NCBI GenBank assembly: GCA_946894095.1
Contig: OX335650.1
Span: forward strand, 8,928,001-8,992,000
Length of the DNA: 64,000 nucleotides
Source: Incurvaria masculella
Lineage: Eukaryota; Arthropoda; Insecta; Lepidoptera; Incurvariidae
Reading direction: 5' to 3'
Position 1 is the first letter of the stretch, and each line of letters begins with the position of its first letter. The notes under the pieces are model-generated. The model was not told the origin of the DNA and ran no database searches. It worked only from the letters and a program-made list of their open reading frames with translations. Positions 55,762 to 64,000 of this stretch are shown piece by piece. Position numbers and translations under genes: made by a program.

Positions 55762-56097
55762 TTAAGAGGATACTGAGGTGATCAAGTTCCATACATTAGC
55801 GCGTGCCTGATTCTTCACTCAAATGAAGAAATATTTTTCTGAAATTTTGCAAATTAAATAAAGCAACTAAGAGTTATGTCTGTACGTTTATTCATGATAA
55901 AGGCCCTTAAACATTTTGATACAAATATTTAGTGGCTTGTATCATGGATATAAGATAAGTTATCAAAAAAATCAACAGACGTACCTCTCAGTTAATTAAT
56001 TTAATGTGCAAAATTACAGAAAACTATTTCTTAATTTGACTGAGGAAACAGGCACGAGCCATTGTATGGAACTAGATCACCTCATTACCATTTTAAG
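55762..56097. mobile_element. MITE, GAGGTGATCAAGTTCCAT family, copy 1
   Basis: The left arm TTAAGAGGATACTGAGGTGA, then CAAGTTCCATACATTAGCG. The right arm AGCCATTGTATGGAACTAGA ends TCACCTCATTACCATTTTAAG, its inverse. Interior phrases such as GATATAAGATAAGTTATC are shared with the copy at 62494. It is 336 bp. Confidence 0.75.
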
Positions 56098-56172
56098 ACA
56101 TAAGAAGAAAGAAGACAGACAAGCCAATTTAACAATAACATTAACCATAACCAGAGGTGCACTCCAGCCTTA

Positions 56173-56281
56173 GCCCCGATTGCACGAAGAGACGGCTGAG
56201 TTAATCAGTGTTCAAACACGTCACTTTTAGTGAACCTCGCGGGGTCATACTGCCCATGCAAAGTGGCAGTATGACCCCGCG
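56173..56281. mobile_element. MITE fragment with perfect 17-bp hairpin
   Basis: It begins GATTGCACGAAGAGACGGCT and GTTCAAACACGTCACTTTTA, matching the family at 51951. It then changes to CGCGGGGTCATACTGCC (56238-56254), whose exact inverse GGCAGTATGACCCCGCG follows at 56265-56281 across a 10-base loop. The normal right arm is absent. Confidence 0.75.
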
Positions 56282-56665
56282 CGAAAAATGCCTTAATATT
56301 AAAATATCCAAGTAAATGTTGTAAACTAATCTTGTTACACTTATAATTCATCAAGTTATTTCAAAAAAGTTAAATCGTTTTTTTTATATAAATCACAAAA
56401 ACCATTACTCCTAAAGTACCCAACCTAACGGTTAATATAATTAATGATATTACAGAAAAGTGTAAAAACAGAAAATAAAATAGAAATCTGGTGATTCCGT
56501 TATCCTTCTTTTCACAGTGCATTTATTTGCACTTTAAACTCTTGTGCCTTATCAATCCCCCATACCCACCTACTACGGGCGATAACATGGAACATGCTTG
56601 TAATGTTTTACTAGGTTTTTGGAATTTTTCATTCTAAAATATATTTTCGAAACCAACGTCTGTAT
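56282..56665. other. Proposed intron sequence, nothing identified
   Basis: AT-rich. No recognised feature. Confidence 0.4.
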
Positions 56666-56810
56666 GTTTTAGGGTTCCGTAGCCAAAGGGTGCAAAGGCT
56701 CTGCTGCCCGTCTGTCACTGGGCTGTATCTCATGAACCGTAATAGGTAGGCAGCTGAAATTTCCACAGAATGTGTATCTATTTTGCCGCTATAACAACAA
56801 AAAGGTAAAA
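56666..56810 (+). mobile_element. (GTCC)n MITE, copy 8, right end missing
   Basis: TTTTAGGGTTCCGTAGCC, a minimal CCCGTCTGTCACTGG segment, CAGCTGAAATTTCCACAGA and TTTTGCCGCTATAACAACAA, then unrelated sequence. The hairpin end is lost. Confidence 0.75.
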
Positions 56811-57149
56811 TTGGGCGCACTACTAATTCTAAATAGTAAAGTCAAGTTTATATCTGCCAAAATGCCAAAACAAAAATCCCGCAATGTTTTTCGTACGCAA
56901 TATTTTTTTATAATTTTGGGTTCTAATGGTTGCCTTGTCGTTTTCCTATTATATTATGGCTATGTGCAGATTCGAGTTCCCTTCGGGGTTTGGGAGCGCT
57001 CGTAAACCACGTGACGGCTTTTAGACCACTTTTGGACCCTTCTCTGAATGGTTCTGACCAAGAGGCTAACCTAAGAACTTCCAGTGAGGACCTGATATGA
57101 ATCGTGACGATTTTCGTAATATTACATCGAATGACAATTTGCAATCGAC

Positions 57150-57440
57150 CATTTTTAGGGTTCCGTATCCAAAGGGTAAAAACGGAACTCTATTACTAAG
57201 CCTCCGCTGTCCGTCCGTCCGTCCGTCACAGGGCTGTATCTCATGAACCGTAACAGATAGGAAGCTGAAATTTTCACAGATTATGTATTTATTTTGCCGC
57301 TATAACAACAAATAGGTAACATTATAAAATAATAATAATTAAAGGGGGACCCTATACAAAAAACGTGTTTTTTTTAAATCTGTGCGATGGTACGGAACCC
57401 TTCGTGTGCGAGTCCGACTCGCACTTGGCCGGCTTTTTTG
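57150..57440 (+). mobile_element. (GTCC)n MITE, copy 9
   Basis: Complete: TTTTTAGGGTTCCGTATCC, a short (GTCC)n run at 57208-57225, CAGCTGAAATTTTCACAGA-type centre, and the right end GGTACGGAACCCTTCG with the hairpin GTGCGAGTCCGACTCGCAC, then TTGGCCGGCTTTTTT. Confidence 0.85.
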
Positions 57441-57574
57441 TTTATAATATTTTATAGCATCGACATATGTGGCACATGGTTTAGGGGTTGACACCCGGAC
57501 GCCTGTGGTGTCATGTGTCAACAACCGTGGTTTCTACATATTTCCAGGGTACACGCCCAGATAATTCGGATTCG

Positions 57575-57670
57575 TGACAGGGTTGGTACCATCGTTATGA
57601 CTGAAAGATGGTCGAAGCGGCAGCAAAATTGTCTGATTTTCATCCGGTTCTGAATGCTCTAGCATGGAAT
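57575..57670 (+). mobile_element. SINE fragment
   Basis: GACAGGGTTGGTACCATCG, AAGATGGTCGAAGCGGCAGC and TTTTCATCCGGTTCTGAATG match the middle of the tRNA-derived SINE (for example 7495-7590). Confidence 0.6.
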
Positions 57671-60220
57671 CTGCTTTAATATTGGCGTTAAAGGTGTCCT
57701 TTTTGCTATCACCTTCTATAAACGAATTCAGAATAGGTACCCTATCAATTCCGATGCTACGGGTGAGAACTGTTTGTACATGCTCTTCATGTTTTACTAG
57801 GTTTTTAAAAATTTGGTTTCTAAAATATAGTGTCACAATGTATTTTTTTAAAATATCTTTTAAATTGGAAAATATTGGCTAAAAACATTGCAAAAAATTG
57901 ACTTTTTTATCTTGATTTTAGTTGTATTTACTGAAAAATATGGATATTTACAAAAAAGTAAAAACATACGGGCATAGACTGAAGCTTTCCCAAGGGATTA
58001 AAAATTTATTGATAAAAATCTGACAACCTTTAGGTAGGCTAGTTGATTGGCAGTCGACCTGCAAAATTGTGCTTTGGTCAATGGAAAAAGAATGCTTTCT
58101 AAAATTTTCAAATTTTCAATTTCCACTGCCTTCACGACAACCTTGAAACCATTTTTGATTAATTTGTGGATTCGAAGCGGAATTTGTCACGGGTTTCTAA
58201 TGTGAATGCGTAAACATTGTGTTGCAAGTACACAAGTAATCTTGAAGTTTTTTTATTGAAATTATAAAATATGTTATTTATTGTGAAAGTAATGTATTAC
58301 ACATATTAATTAATGATAATATATGTTAACTATATCATTGACGTTAACCAGAGATGTTGCACTCCAGTCAGTATAGATATGTCGATATAAAAAAAAAAGT
58401 GAAATCTGACATCGAACTCTATCGTAGGATAAACACCTCGATATGCCATGCACAAATGGTTGATTATCATTTAATTTATTAATTATATTGTTAATCACTA
58501 CCACATTTAAATTTCGCGGTTTTGTTTTAATTTAATTTTAAAATTGATTTATTTTAACTGTGGTAGGTAAGACAAGTGATTTACCCACATTAAGTAGTCT
58601 TAAATCGTTTATTAATTTATTAATAATATTATTCCATAAAATTCGTGAACAGGACCTGTCGACAATGTAACATCCGATATTTCTGGGAGAATTAGTTTAA
58701 ACGGTTCGCCATGTCAGCCGCAACTAATATTTTTTGGCGGCGAATTCTGCGATGCGCTTGCCGCGGAGTCGTTTGCCAAAATGCAGCCAGTTTACGTTTG
58801 CGTTTTGATCGAAGAAAAAGTGTAAATGAAAAACACTGGAGCAGTCTTGTCATAACAACAGTTTTCTGAACTTAAGATATTTTTCGTAACACTAAGTTTA
58901 AAAAAAAATTAATACCCATTCCATCGATAACCAAGGGAGCCTTCGTTAACCACGTAGCCCACGTTTGTACCCTCCCCCCCTACTGACTTGTACTTACAAA
59001 GAGGCTCGTCCCCGGACCAAGTTATTTTTTTTATTAGGTTCACACACAGAATGATATGCTATACATGGTTTACGAGGTTTCAATTCAATTAATATAATTT
59101 TTATTTGTGAAAACTTGTTAGGCTACTTTCTTATTTTATTGTAATTTGATTATTTCATGTTATCTTAGCTGCAAGTTTTCCTTCCAAGAAAAAAAAAATG
59201 AATAAATTGTGAAAACATAAATCTAAGAAGTAATCTAGCATATACTCTAAAAACGGTGAACACAACGTGGACAATACGTATAGTTATGTGACATTCATAA
59301 ACTCCCATTTTACACAACTATTCGAAAAGCCTGCTATTTCTCTCAATGCGAACTATATTCTGCTATCATTTGGGAAGGAAGATCATAAAGGAGCGGTGGT
59401 GGGCGGTGGCGGCAGGAGCACTCCGCACGACACGACTCGGCTTCGGTGCGTTCACTCGGGCCGGCACCGCCACCCCCTCCTGACCAGTCGTGACCACGAG
59501 GCGGACCCCTCCCCCCTAAATCTGTCACGTGGTTTATGAACGCTCCCTAATCTACGATGGAGCAAGGATAAATATTTGCACAAATGTATACGCACTGAAT
59601 TCCTCAGGTCTTTTACTCTTGCTCCGCCGAGTATGTAGTTGCTTAGTTTGGATTTGCAAGGTCGATTTATCTAACTACACTGTCTGTGCACGTGTAAATT
59701 TTTTGATTTTAATACCTCACGACATATTTGGATTTATGTACATATGTAAAACGACATTACCCTAACCGCACCACATTGGACTGTGGCGTTTACGGTGATG
59801 CGCTCCGTACATGGAGTGTTTTTTTTTTTTTTTTTTTATTAGGTTTGTCGACGTAGACTTGTTTCAAAAAAATTGTTTTACAAAACAAAATACATAAATA
59901 GTATCGGAAACTATCTACAATTAAAGACAAACACAGCATGCTTCAAAAAACTATCAAGCTAAACAAACTTTAAAATAATAATAATAATGATAATACAACA
60001 CAAAAACAAAAGACGAGAAACAGTTAACAGAAGAACCTTCAGTTGTAAAAAATATAAAACAAAACGTACTTGAAATATTATTTACCAAAATCAAACTTGG
60101 GCAGGGCGGTTTTCAAATGATTTCCCAGCGAAAATTCTCAAGACCTCCTTATTACTGATCCGTGTAGTCGATGTGGATGGGTGGGTACACATTATAACAG
60201 TATCGTTTGTGTTGTTGCAG
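57671..60220. other. Proposed spry intron, right part
   Basis: AT-rich with scattered T and A runs (a T-run of about 20 at 59819). A small GC-rich patch lies at about 59395-59520 with GGGCGGTGGCGGCAGG. It ends with a polypyrimidine stretch and the acceptor TGTGTTGTTGCAG at 60208-60220. No coding exon was recognised. Phrases such as ACGTTAACCAGAGATGTTGC (58341) also occur near 35370 and 56146, suggesting an old dispersed repeat. Confidence 0.4.
60208..60220 (+). promoter_or_regulatory. 3' splice site before spry coding exon
   Basis: TGTGTTGTTGCAG is a good acceptor with a T-rich run before it. The sequence after it turns abruptly GC-rich and carries the Sprouty frame 58 bp downstream. Confidence 0.6.
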
Positions 60221-60229
60221 GTGGCGACG

Positions 60230-60268
60230 ATGAGGGACCAGGAAGGCGACGGCCCCGAGAGCCGTTAG
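60230..60268 (+). CDS. Upstream ORF in spry 5' UTR
   Basis: ATG at 60230 opens 12 codons (MRDQEGDGPESR) closed by TAG at 60266-60268. This is 9 bases before the spry ATG and in the same frame. If translated, it would reduce initiation at the main start or require reinitiation. If the TAG is a sequencing error, the protein would gain a 16-residue N-terminal extension. Nothing shows that it is translated. Confidence 0.35.
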   Translation: MRDQEGDGPESR

Positions 60269-60277
60269 CCGCACTCG

Positions 60278-60997
60278 ATGGAGGAGTATGGCGGGCCGGC
60301 GGCGCCGCCCCGGCCGCCCAAGCCGGCGGCGCGCGTGCACCGCGACCGCGCCAGCCCGGCGGCGGCGCGCCACGCCTCCGCCGGCACCGTCTCCCTGCTG
60401 CGGCCCCGGCCCGAGGCCGAGCGCGAGCGCAACGCGTACGTGGAGGCGCCGCAGCGCGCGCGCCCGCCGCCCGCGCCGCGGAAGGGCGGCGGCGGCGGCG
60501 GAGGCGGAGCGCGCGGCCCGCCGGTGACGACGCAACCCGCCGCCGCCGCCGGAGAGAAGCGCCCCCCCTGCTCGCCGACGCGCGACTCGGTCGTGTGCGA
60601 GGCGTGCGGCCGCTGCCGGTGCGAGCAGTGCGCGCGGCCGCGCCCGCTGCCCTCGCGCTGGCTCGGCGACTTCTGCCTGTGCAGCGCGGAGACGGCCGTC
60701 GACTACGCGTCGTGTGCGTGCTGCGTGAAGGCGCTTCTCTACCATTGCGGCGGCGGCGGCGACGAGGAGGGCGAGCCGGCGGACGCATGCGGCTGCGGCG
60801 GCGGCGCGCGCGCGGCGGCCGCGCGCTGGGGCTGCCTCGCGGCGCTGTCGCTCGTGCTGCCGTGCCTGTGCCTGTACTGGCCGCTGCGCGGGTGCGCGGC
60901 GTGCGGCGGCTACGTGTACGCGCGCGCCTCGCGCACCGGCTGCCGCTGCCCGGAGCCGCCCGCGGCCGCGCCGCCGCCCCTCTCCAGTATTATCTAG
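60278..60997 (+). CDS. spry: Sprouty homologue, receptor tyrosine kinase antagonist
   Basis: The 239-residue protein carries the Sprouty cysteine-rich domain at about residues 107-224: CEACGRCRCEQCARPRPLPS, WLGDFCLCSAETAVDYASC, CCVKALLYHC, then after a Gly/Glu insert RWGCLAALSLVLPCLCLYWP, LRGC and TGCRC. In this family the domain is palmitoylated, holds the protein at the plasma membrane, and is needed to inhibit Ras/MAPK signalling from FGF and EGF receptors. RNAYVEAP (Tyr54) matches the conserved N-terminal N-x-Y-x-E-x-P site that is phosphorylated in Sprouty proteins. It is much shorter than Drosophila Sprouty (about 590 residues), nearer vertebrate length, and has Pro/Ala/Gly-rich linkers (Gly run 70-77). 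The family normally has a cysteine just after W-[LV] in this region; here it is WLG-DFCLC, so one cysteine and a residue appear lost. GC content is extreme. The start at 60278 is the first in-frame ATG after the uORF stop; an upstream exon cannot be excluded. Confidence 0.92.
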   Translation: MEEYGGPAAPPRPPKPAARVHRDRASPAAARHASAGTVSLLRPRPEAERERNAYVEAPQRARPPPAPRKGGGGGGGGARGPPVTTQPAAAAGEKRPPCSPTRDSVVCEACGRCRCEQCARPRPLPSRWLGDFCLCSAETAVDYASCACCVKALLYHCGGGGDEEGEPADACGCGGGARAAAARWGCLAALSLVLPCLCLYWPLRGCAACGGYVYARASRTGCRCPEPPAAAPPPLSSII

Positions 60998-61470
60998 TCC
61001 CGCCGCCGCCGCCGCCTCCCCTGTACATAGCCCCGCGCCCGAGCGACCAACCGACCGACGACAGCTCGATTAGTGTAACCTGACGTACCTACCTAGTGTG
61101 TATACGTGTACAAATATTTATTGCGCTCGGCGCTGGCTGTGAACGCTGTCCGCGCGTGCTGTGTGCTGTGTGCGCGAGTGCAAGTGAGTGCGAAGTGAGC
61201 CTGTATATATAGCGATAGTGTGGTGCGCGCCGCGCGTGCGCGACCGGCGGCGTGCCGCCCGAACGCCCGACTGTCTCAAATTGTCTTGAGACTGAAATGT
61301 GTCATAAGAAAGCGTTATTATTGTTAGTATTTTGGGTGGAGATCGCACCCAGAAAAGATTTAAAATGAGATGTAAAACTTATACTTATTAAGATGTAGAT
61401 AATTTACCATTTTATTTATTAACTGAATTTGTATTTATTTGTAAATAAAACAACAATAATGCAATTATAT
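60998..61470 (+). other. spry 3' UTR with poly(A) signal
   Basis: After the TAG at 60995 the GC-rich sequence grades into AT-rich DNA and reaches AATAAA at 61444-61449. Cleavage would be expected near 61460-61475. A Pumilio-type TGTACATA lies at 61022-61029. TATTTATT-like AU-rich strings occur at 61113 and again near 61430. Boundaries are inferred. Confidence 0.6.
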
Positions 61471-62493
61471 AAATACGAATGTTTACTACATTTGCTCGTT
61501 TACTGTCACATCCCTTGACCTGTAGTTATAAAAATGTAATTATTACATGACGGACAGACCGTTGTCACATGCCTCCTAACCTACGCGAGCAGCAATCGTG
61601 ACTAGTGACGTCATTGTCTGTTCGTCTGCGCGCGCACACATACTAGTGTCTCTCTGTCTGCACGTCGCAGTAGATAATTCCAGCTGACAAGGCTAATCTT
61701 CAAATGGACGCTTCGTCCAGAACTGTCTTACGATTTGCTCCCTCGCTGCACGAAGCGCTCTCACTGCCAATTTGCTGAAATCTGACAATTGTAAAAGTTT
61801 GACGATAAACCTCTAACTGGTGACACTATTTCTTGCTACAAAATGTTCCTTTATAAATTTTACTAGAAACCTGTGACTCATATAAATGGAATAGGTATCT
61901 AATTCTTTTGACACTGCAACATTTTCTTTTAACTTCCACAAGTTTTCCAATTAAGTAGCCATACCACGCCACGGCCGTCTACAGTAATTGTTCCAAATTA
62001 TCGTAAATTTTAAACCGTAATTTCTACATGAAACCATTTCCATCCGGTGACTTTCCGTAACGTATTTTCATGTACATACACTGGAAAGAGAAATTATTTT
62101 AGCTAGGTTGATTTTGCTGCAAATCAGAGTTCTTATTAGACACACACGATCACACCTGGAATCGATTGGATCATTTTAGGTATGTGCGAAAAAAAATCAA
62201 TTTTCAATCGACAACTTTTTACGCTATACTCAAAATTATCTGACAAATGCAGTATGTATTATATATTCTTTGCATATGCTAGCCTTTTTTTATAAATTGT
62301 TTTATGACTGTGTGCTTGCCTAGATAGTTATAGTTTGTAATTTCCTATTTTGGGAAACTTGATTATCATCCCTTGGCAAACTGACAAGTAAGTGGTTTGT
62401 ACTCGGCTAGGAGAAAAAATACAATTGCCCACAGACTGGAAACTAGGAAGTCATAATAAAAAGTACTATGCATACATAACAACGACGATAAAA
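61471..62493. other. Intergenic after spry, nothing identified
   Basis: AT-rich. No gene or repeat is supported before the MITE at 62494. Confidence 0.4.
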
Positions 62494-62807
62494 TATAATT
62501 ATGAGGTGATCGAGTTCCATGCAATGGCTCGTGCCTCAATTCTGAAAATTTGCACATTAAAAAAATCAACTGAGAACTAAGCCTGTTCGTTTTGATTATT
62601 TTATACCTTTTCTGATATCCACGATATAAGCCAAATGTTTAAGGGCGTATTTCGTGGATATAAGTTAAGTTATCAAAAAAATTAAAATGTATAGACGTAG
62701 CTCTCAGATTTAATGTGAAAAATTTCATAAAAATATTTCTAAATTTGAGTGAGGAAACAGGCACCGCCCATTGTATGGAACTTGATCCCCTCATTATCCT
62801 CTTAATT
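62494..62807. mobile_element. MITE, GAGGTGATCAAGTTCCAT family, copy 2
   Basis: The left arm ATGAGGTGATCGAGTTCCAT, then ATGGCTCGTGCCTCA. The right arm CAGGCACCGCCCATTGTATG, then GAACTTGATCCCCTCATTAT, the inverse. The interior GGATATAAGTTAAGTTATC matches 55762-56097. Confidence 0.75.
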
Positions 62808-62904
62808 AGCTGCATGTCATCGTTGCTTGAGATGTGCAGAAACGTCATTTGTGCGAAAGTGGAAAACATTTTCATTGCTCTCACAGCGTGCCACGCGGCT
62901 GTTA

Positions 62905-63120
62905 GAGTGGAAGCCGGCGGCGGGCGGGCGGCGGCGGCGGCGGCGGTGGGGGCGGACGCGCGTCACATCCGGCCGCTCCGGCTCGTGTCGGCTGGACTTC
63001 CGGCGGCTAGCCGTGTCCCTCTCGCACCGCTCGCGCGCTCTCGCTCCCTCAGGTCGGCACACCGCGTGCGTCGCGATCGACGCGCATGTAGTGTGGGCCG
63101 GTTGGCCGCGTGAGTCTGCT
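62905..63120. promoter_or_regulatory. CpG island downstream of spry
   Basis: CpG-dense (GGCGGGCGGGCGGCGGCGG, GGCGGACGCGCGTCACATCC) with a strong splice-donor-like GGCCGC|GTGAGTCTG at 63105-63119. It could be the first exon and promoter of another gene lying beyond the window, or an alternative element of spry. No coding frame is convincing. Confidence 0.4.
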
Positions 63121-63156
63121 TGGCCATAGCCTGGGGGTTACGATGGCAAATTAGTT

Positions 63157-63269
63157 CGCCGGGTGAACAGGCAAATGAGTAATGAAATCTGACGTTTAGT
63201 TGCATTTTGTACTGTCCCGGCAAGTTCCAAGGCAACTAAAAGTTAGATTTCATCAATCGTCACCCGGCA
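63157..63269. repeat. 113-bp hairpin MITE
   Basis: CGCCGGGTGA pairs with TCACCCGGC. TGAAATCTGACGTTTAGTTGC pairs with GCAACTAAAAGTTAGATTTCA. The loop is about 30 bp (ATTTTGTACTGTCCCGGC). Non-coding. Confidence 0.72.
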
Positions 63270-63530
63270 CGATTACTTGACGAGTAGCGGGACCGCCAGG
63301 TAAATATCTCCGAATCGAGACCATACCTCGAGGTCAATTTGTAGGGAAAGCGTTAGTTCGAAATAATGGACAGAAAATTAATGCAAGAAAATTCAATTTT
63401 GATTAATGAAGCCGATATAATACTGGCCCAAGCCTGTTGAGATAGTTGGCGATATTTATTTATAATAATAAAATTAATAATTTTAAAAAAACAGGTTTCG
63501 TTTTTCGGTTTCGTTCTGATTCCACATAAT

Positions 63531-63785
63531 ATTGTAGGTAGGTTCCTTTCCTTACTAGGTATGGCTAATCCCGCCCTGGTTTATACCAACGCATTGGATG
63601 AACGATGGTCGAAGCGGCATTAAAAAATGTCTGCGTTTTCAATCCACTTCAATGAAGGCATGCAATATAAGGAATATAAGAAAGGTCCTGGCACGGTAAC
63701 TAGTTCCTATGTGGTGCTTCGTGCTAATATGCCAGCAGGAGTGGTATTAGTCATACATGTCCAGTTACCAAAACATTTTAGTGTT
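63531..63785 (+). mobile_element. tRNA-derived SINE body fragment
   Basis: TTGTAGGTAGGTTCCTTTCC, CGCATTGGATGAACGATGGT, CGAAGCGGCATTAAAAAATG and GGTCCTGGCACGGTAACTAG follow the SINE body at 7285 and 39981 in order. The tRNA head is missing. Confidence 0.65.
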
Positions 63786-63911
63786 ATATGAATTGTTCAA
63801 AATAAAAAATAATTTGGTGAAGAGAAACAGCGCATAAATGTATTCTGGGGGGTTACCATGATAAGTTAACTCGTGAGTGTGACTAAAGAGATTGATTAAA
63901 CCAACGTTTAG

Positions 63912-64000
63912 GTTTATTTAAGGCGCTAGGACTAGCCAACTACTTGCGCCATACAAATGCACTTTTTAACAAATGTAATAATATGTAGTGAAACGCTTCA
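63912..64000 (+). repeat. Dispersed repeat, copy 2, cut by window end
   Basis: TTTATTTAAGGCGCTAGGAC to GTGAAACGCTTCA repeats 3850-3945 with about two substitutions. The copy continues beyond the window. Confidence 0.65.

Noticed and set aside
60181..61083. A 300-codon open frame overlapping Sprouty in another frame, and long minus-strand frames over the same exon
   Set aside because: They are Arg/Ala/Pro-rich by-products of extreme GC content. Only the 60278 frame has the Sprouty cysteine pattern.

Overview
The window looks like nuclear DNA from a moth or butterfly (Lepidoptera). It is AT-rich, broken up by GC-rich CpG islands, and dense in small transposons. Several repeat families have a lepidopteran look: MITEs carrying a (GTCC)n tract and ending in a TACGGAACCC-type terminus plus a GTGCGAGTC/GACTCGCAC hairpin, a tRNA-derived SINE, RTE and CR1/Jockey-type LINE remnants, and short CCTAA runs. 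I see no bacterial operons, CRISPR array or prophage.

Only one host protein gene can be supported. It is a Sprouty homologue (spry) at 60278-60997 on the plus strand. Its coding exon opens at a splice acceptor at 60220 and carries a 12-codon upstream ORF, and its 3' UTR ends near an AATAAA at 61444. A large CpG island at about 53.5-54.3 kb, 6 kb upstream, is the best candidate for its promoter and non-coding first exon. The region between would then be a long, transposon-filled intron. Other CpG islands (about 5.1, 6.9, 22.4-23.1, 34.5, 37.6, 42.3, 43.6, 45.1, 47.7 and 62.9-63.1 kb) may be promoters or exons of genes whose coding parts lie outside the window.

Layout. 1-13 kb holds nested MITEs and two TTAA-flanked families. 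It also holds a 1.6-kb hAT-like insertion with an RTE fragment inside it, a tRNA-derived SINE, a tandem pair of palindromic MITEs and a long inverted repeat. 14-19 kb holds a tRNA-Lys-like relic, (GTCC)n MITEs, and a 2.75-kb satellite of about 100-bp units (28 monomers) with higher-order structure, lying among more MITE pieces. 20-24 kb holds palindromic MITEs, a 400-bp hAT-like element with a perfect 8-bp target duplication, and a LINE fragment. 26.8-29.5 kb holds a 5'-truncated, frameshifted LINE of CR1/Jockey type. 30-45 kb holds SINEs, MITEs, LINE tails and a 1-kb inverted-repeat element. 46.4-47.1 kb holds a Penelope-like GIY-YIG endonuclease pseudogene. 49.8-52 kb holds rearranged TTAA MITEs, one carrying a nested TA-flanked element. 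54-60 kb is the proposed spry intron. 61-64 kb holds the spry 3' UTR, further MITEs, a CpG island and the start of a repeat cut by the window edge.

I found no new multi-gene system. The most notable structures are the satellite, the datable nested insertions, the CRE-bearing palindromic MITEs and the unusual Sprouty cysteine domain. Family names come from recognising motifs and ends; no database search was run.
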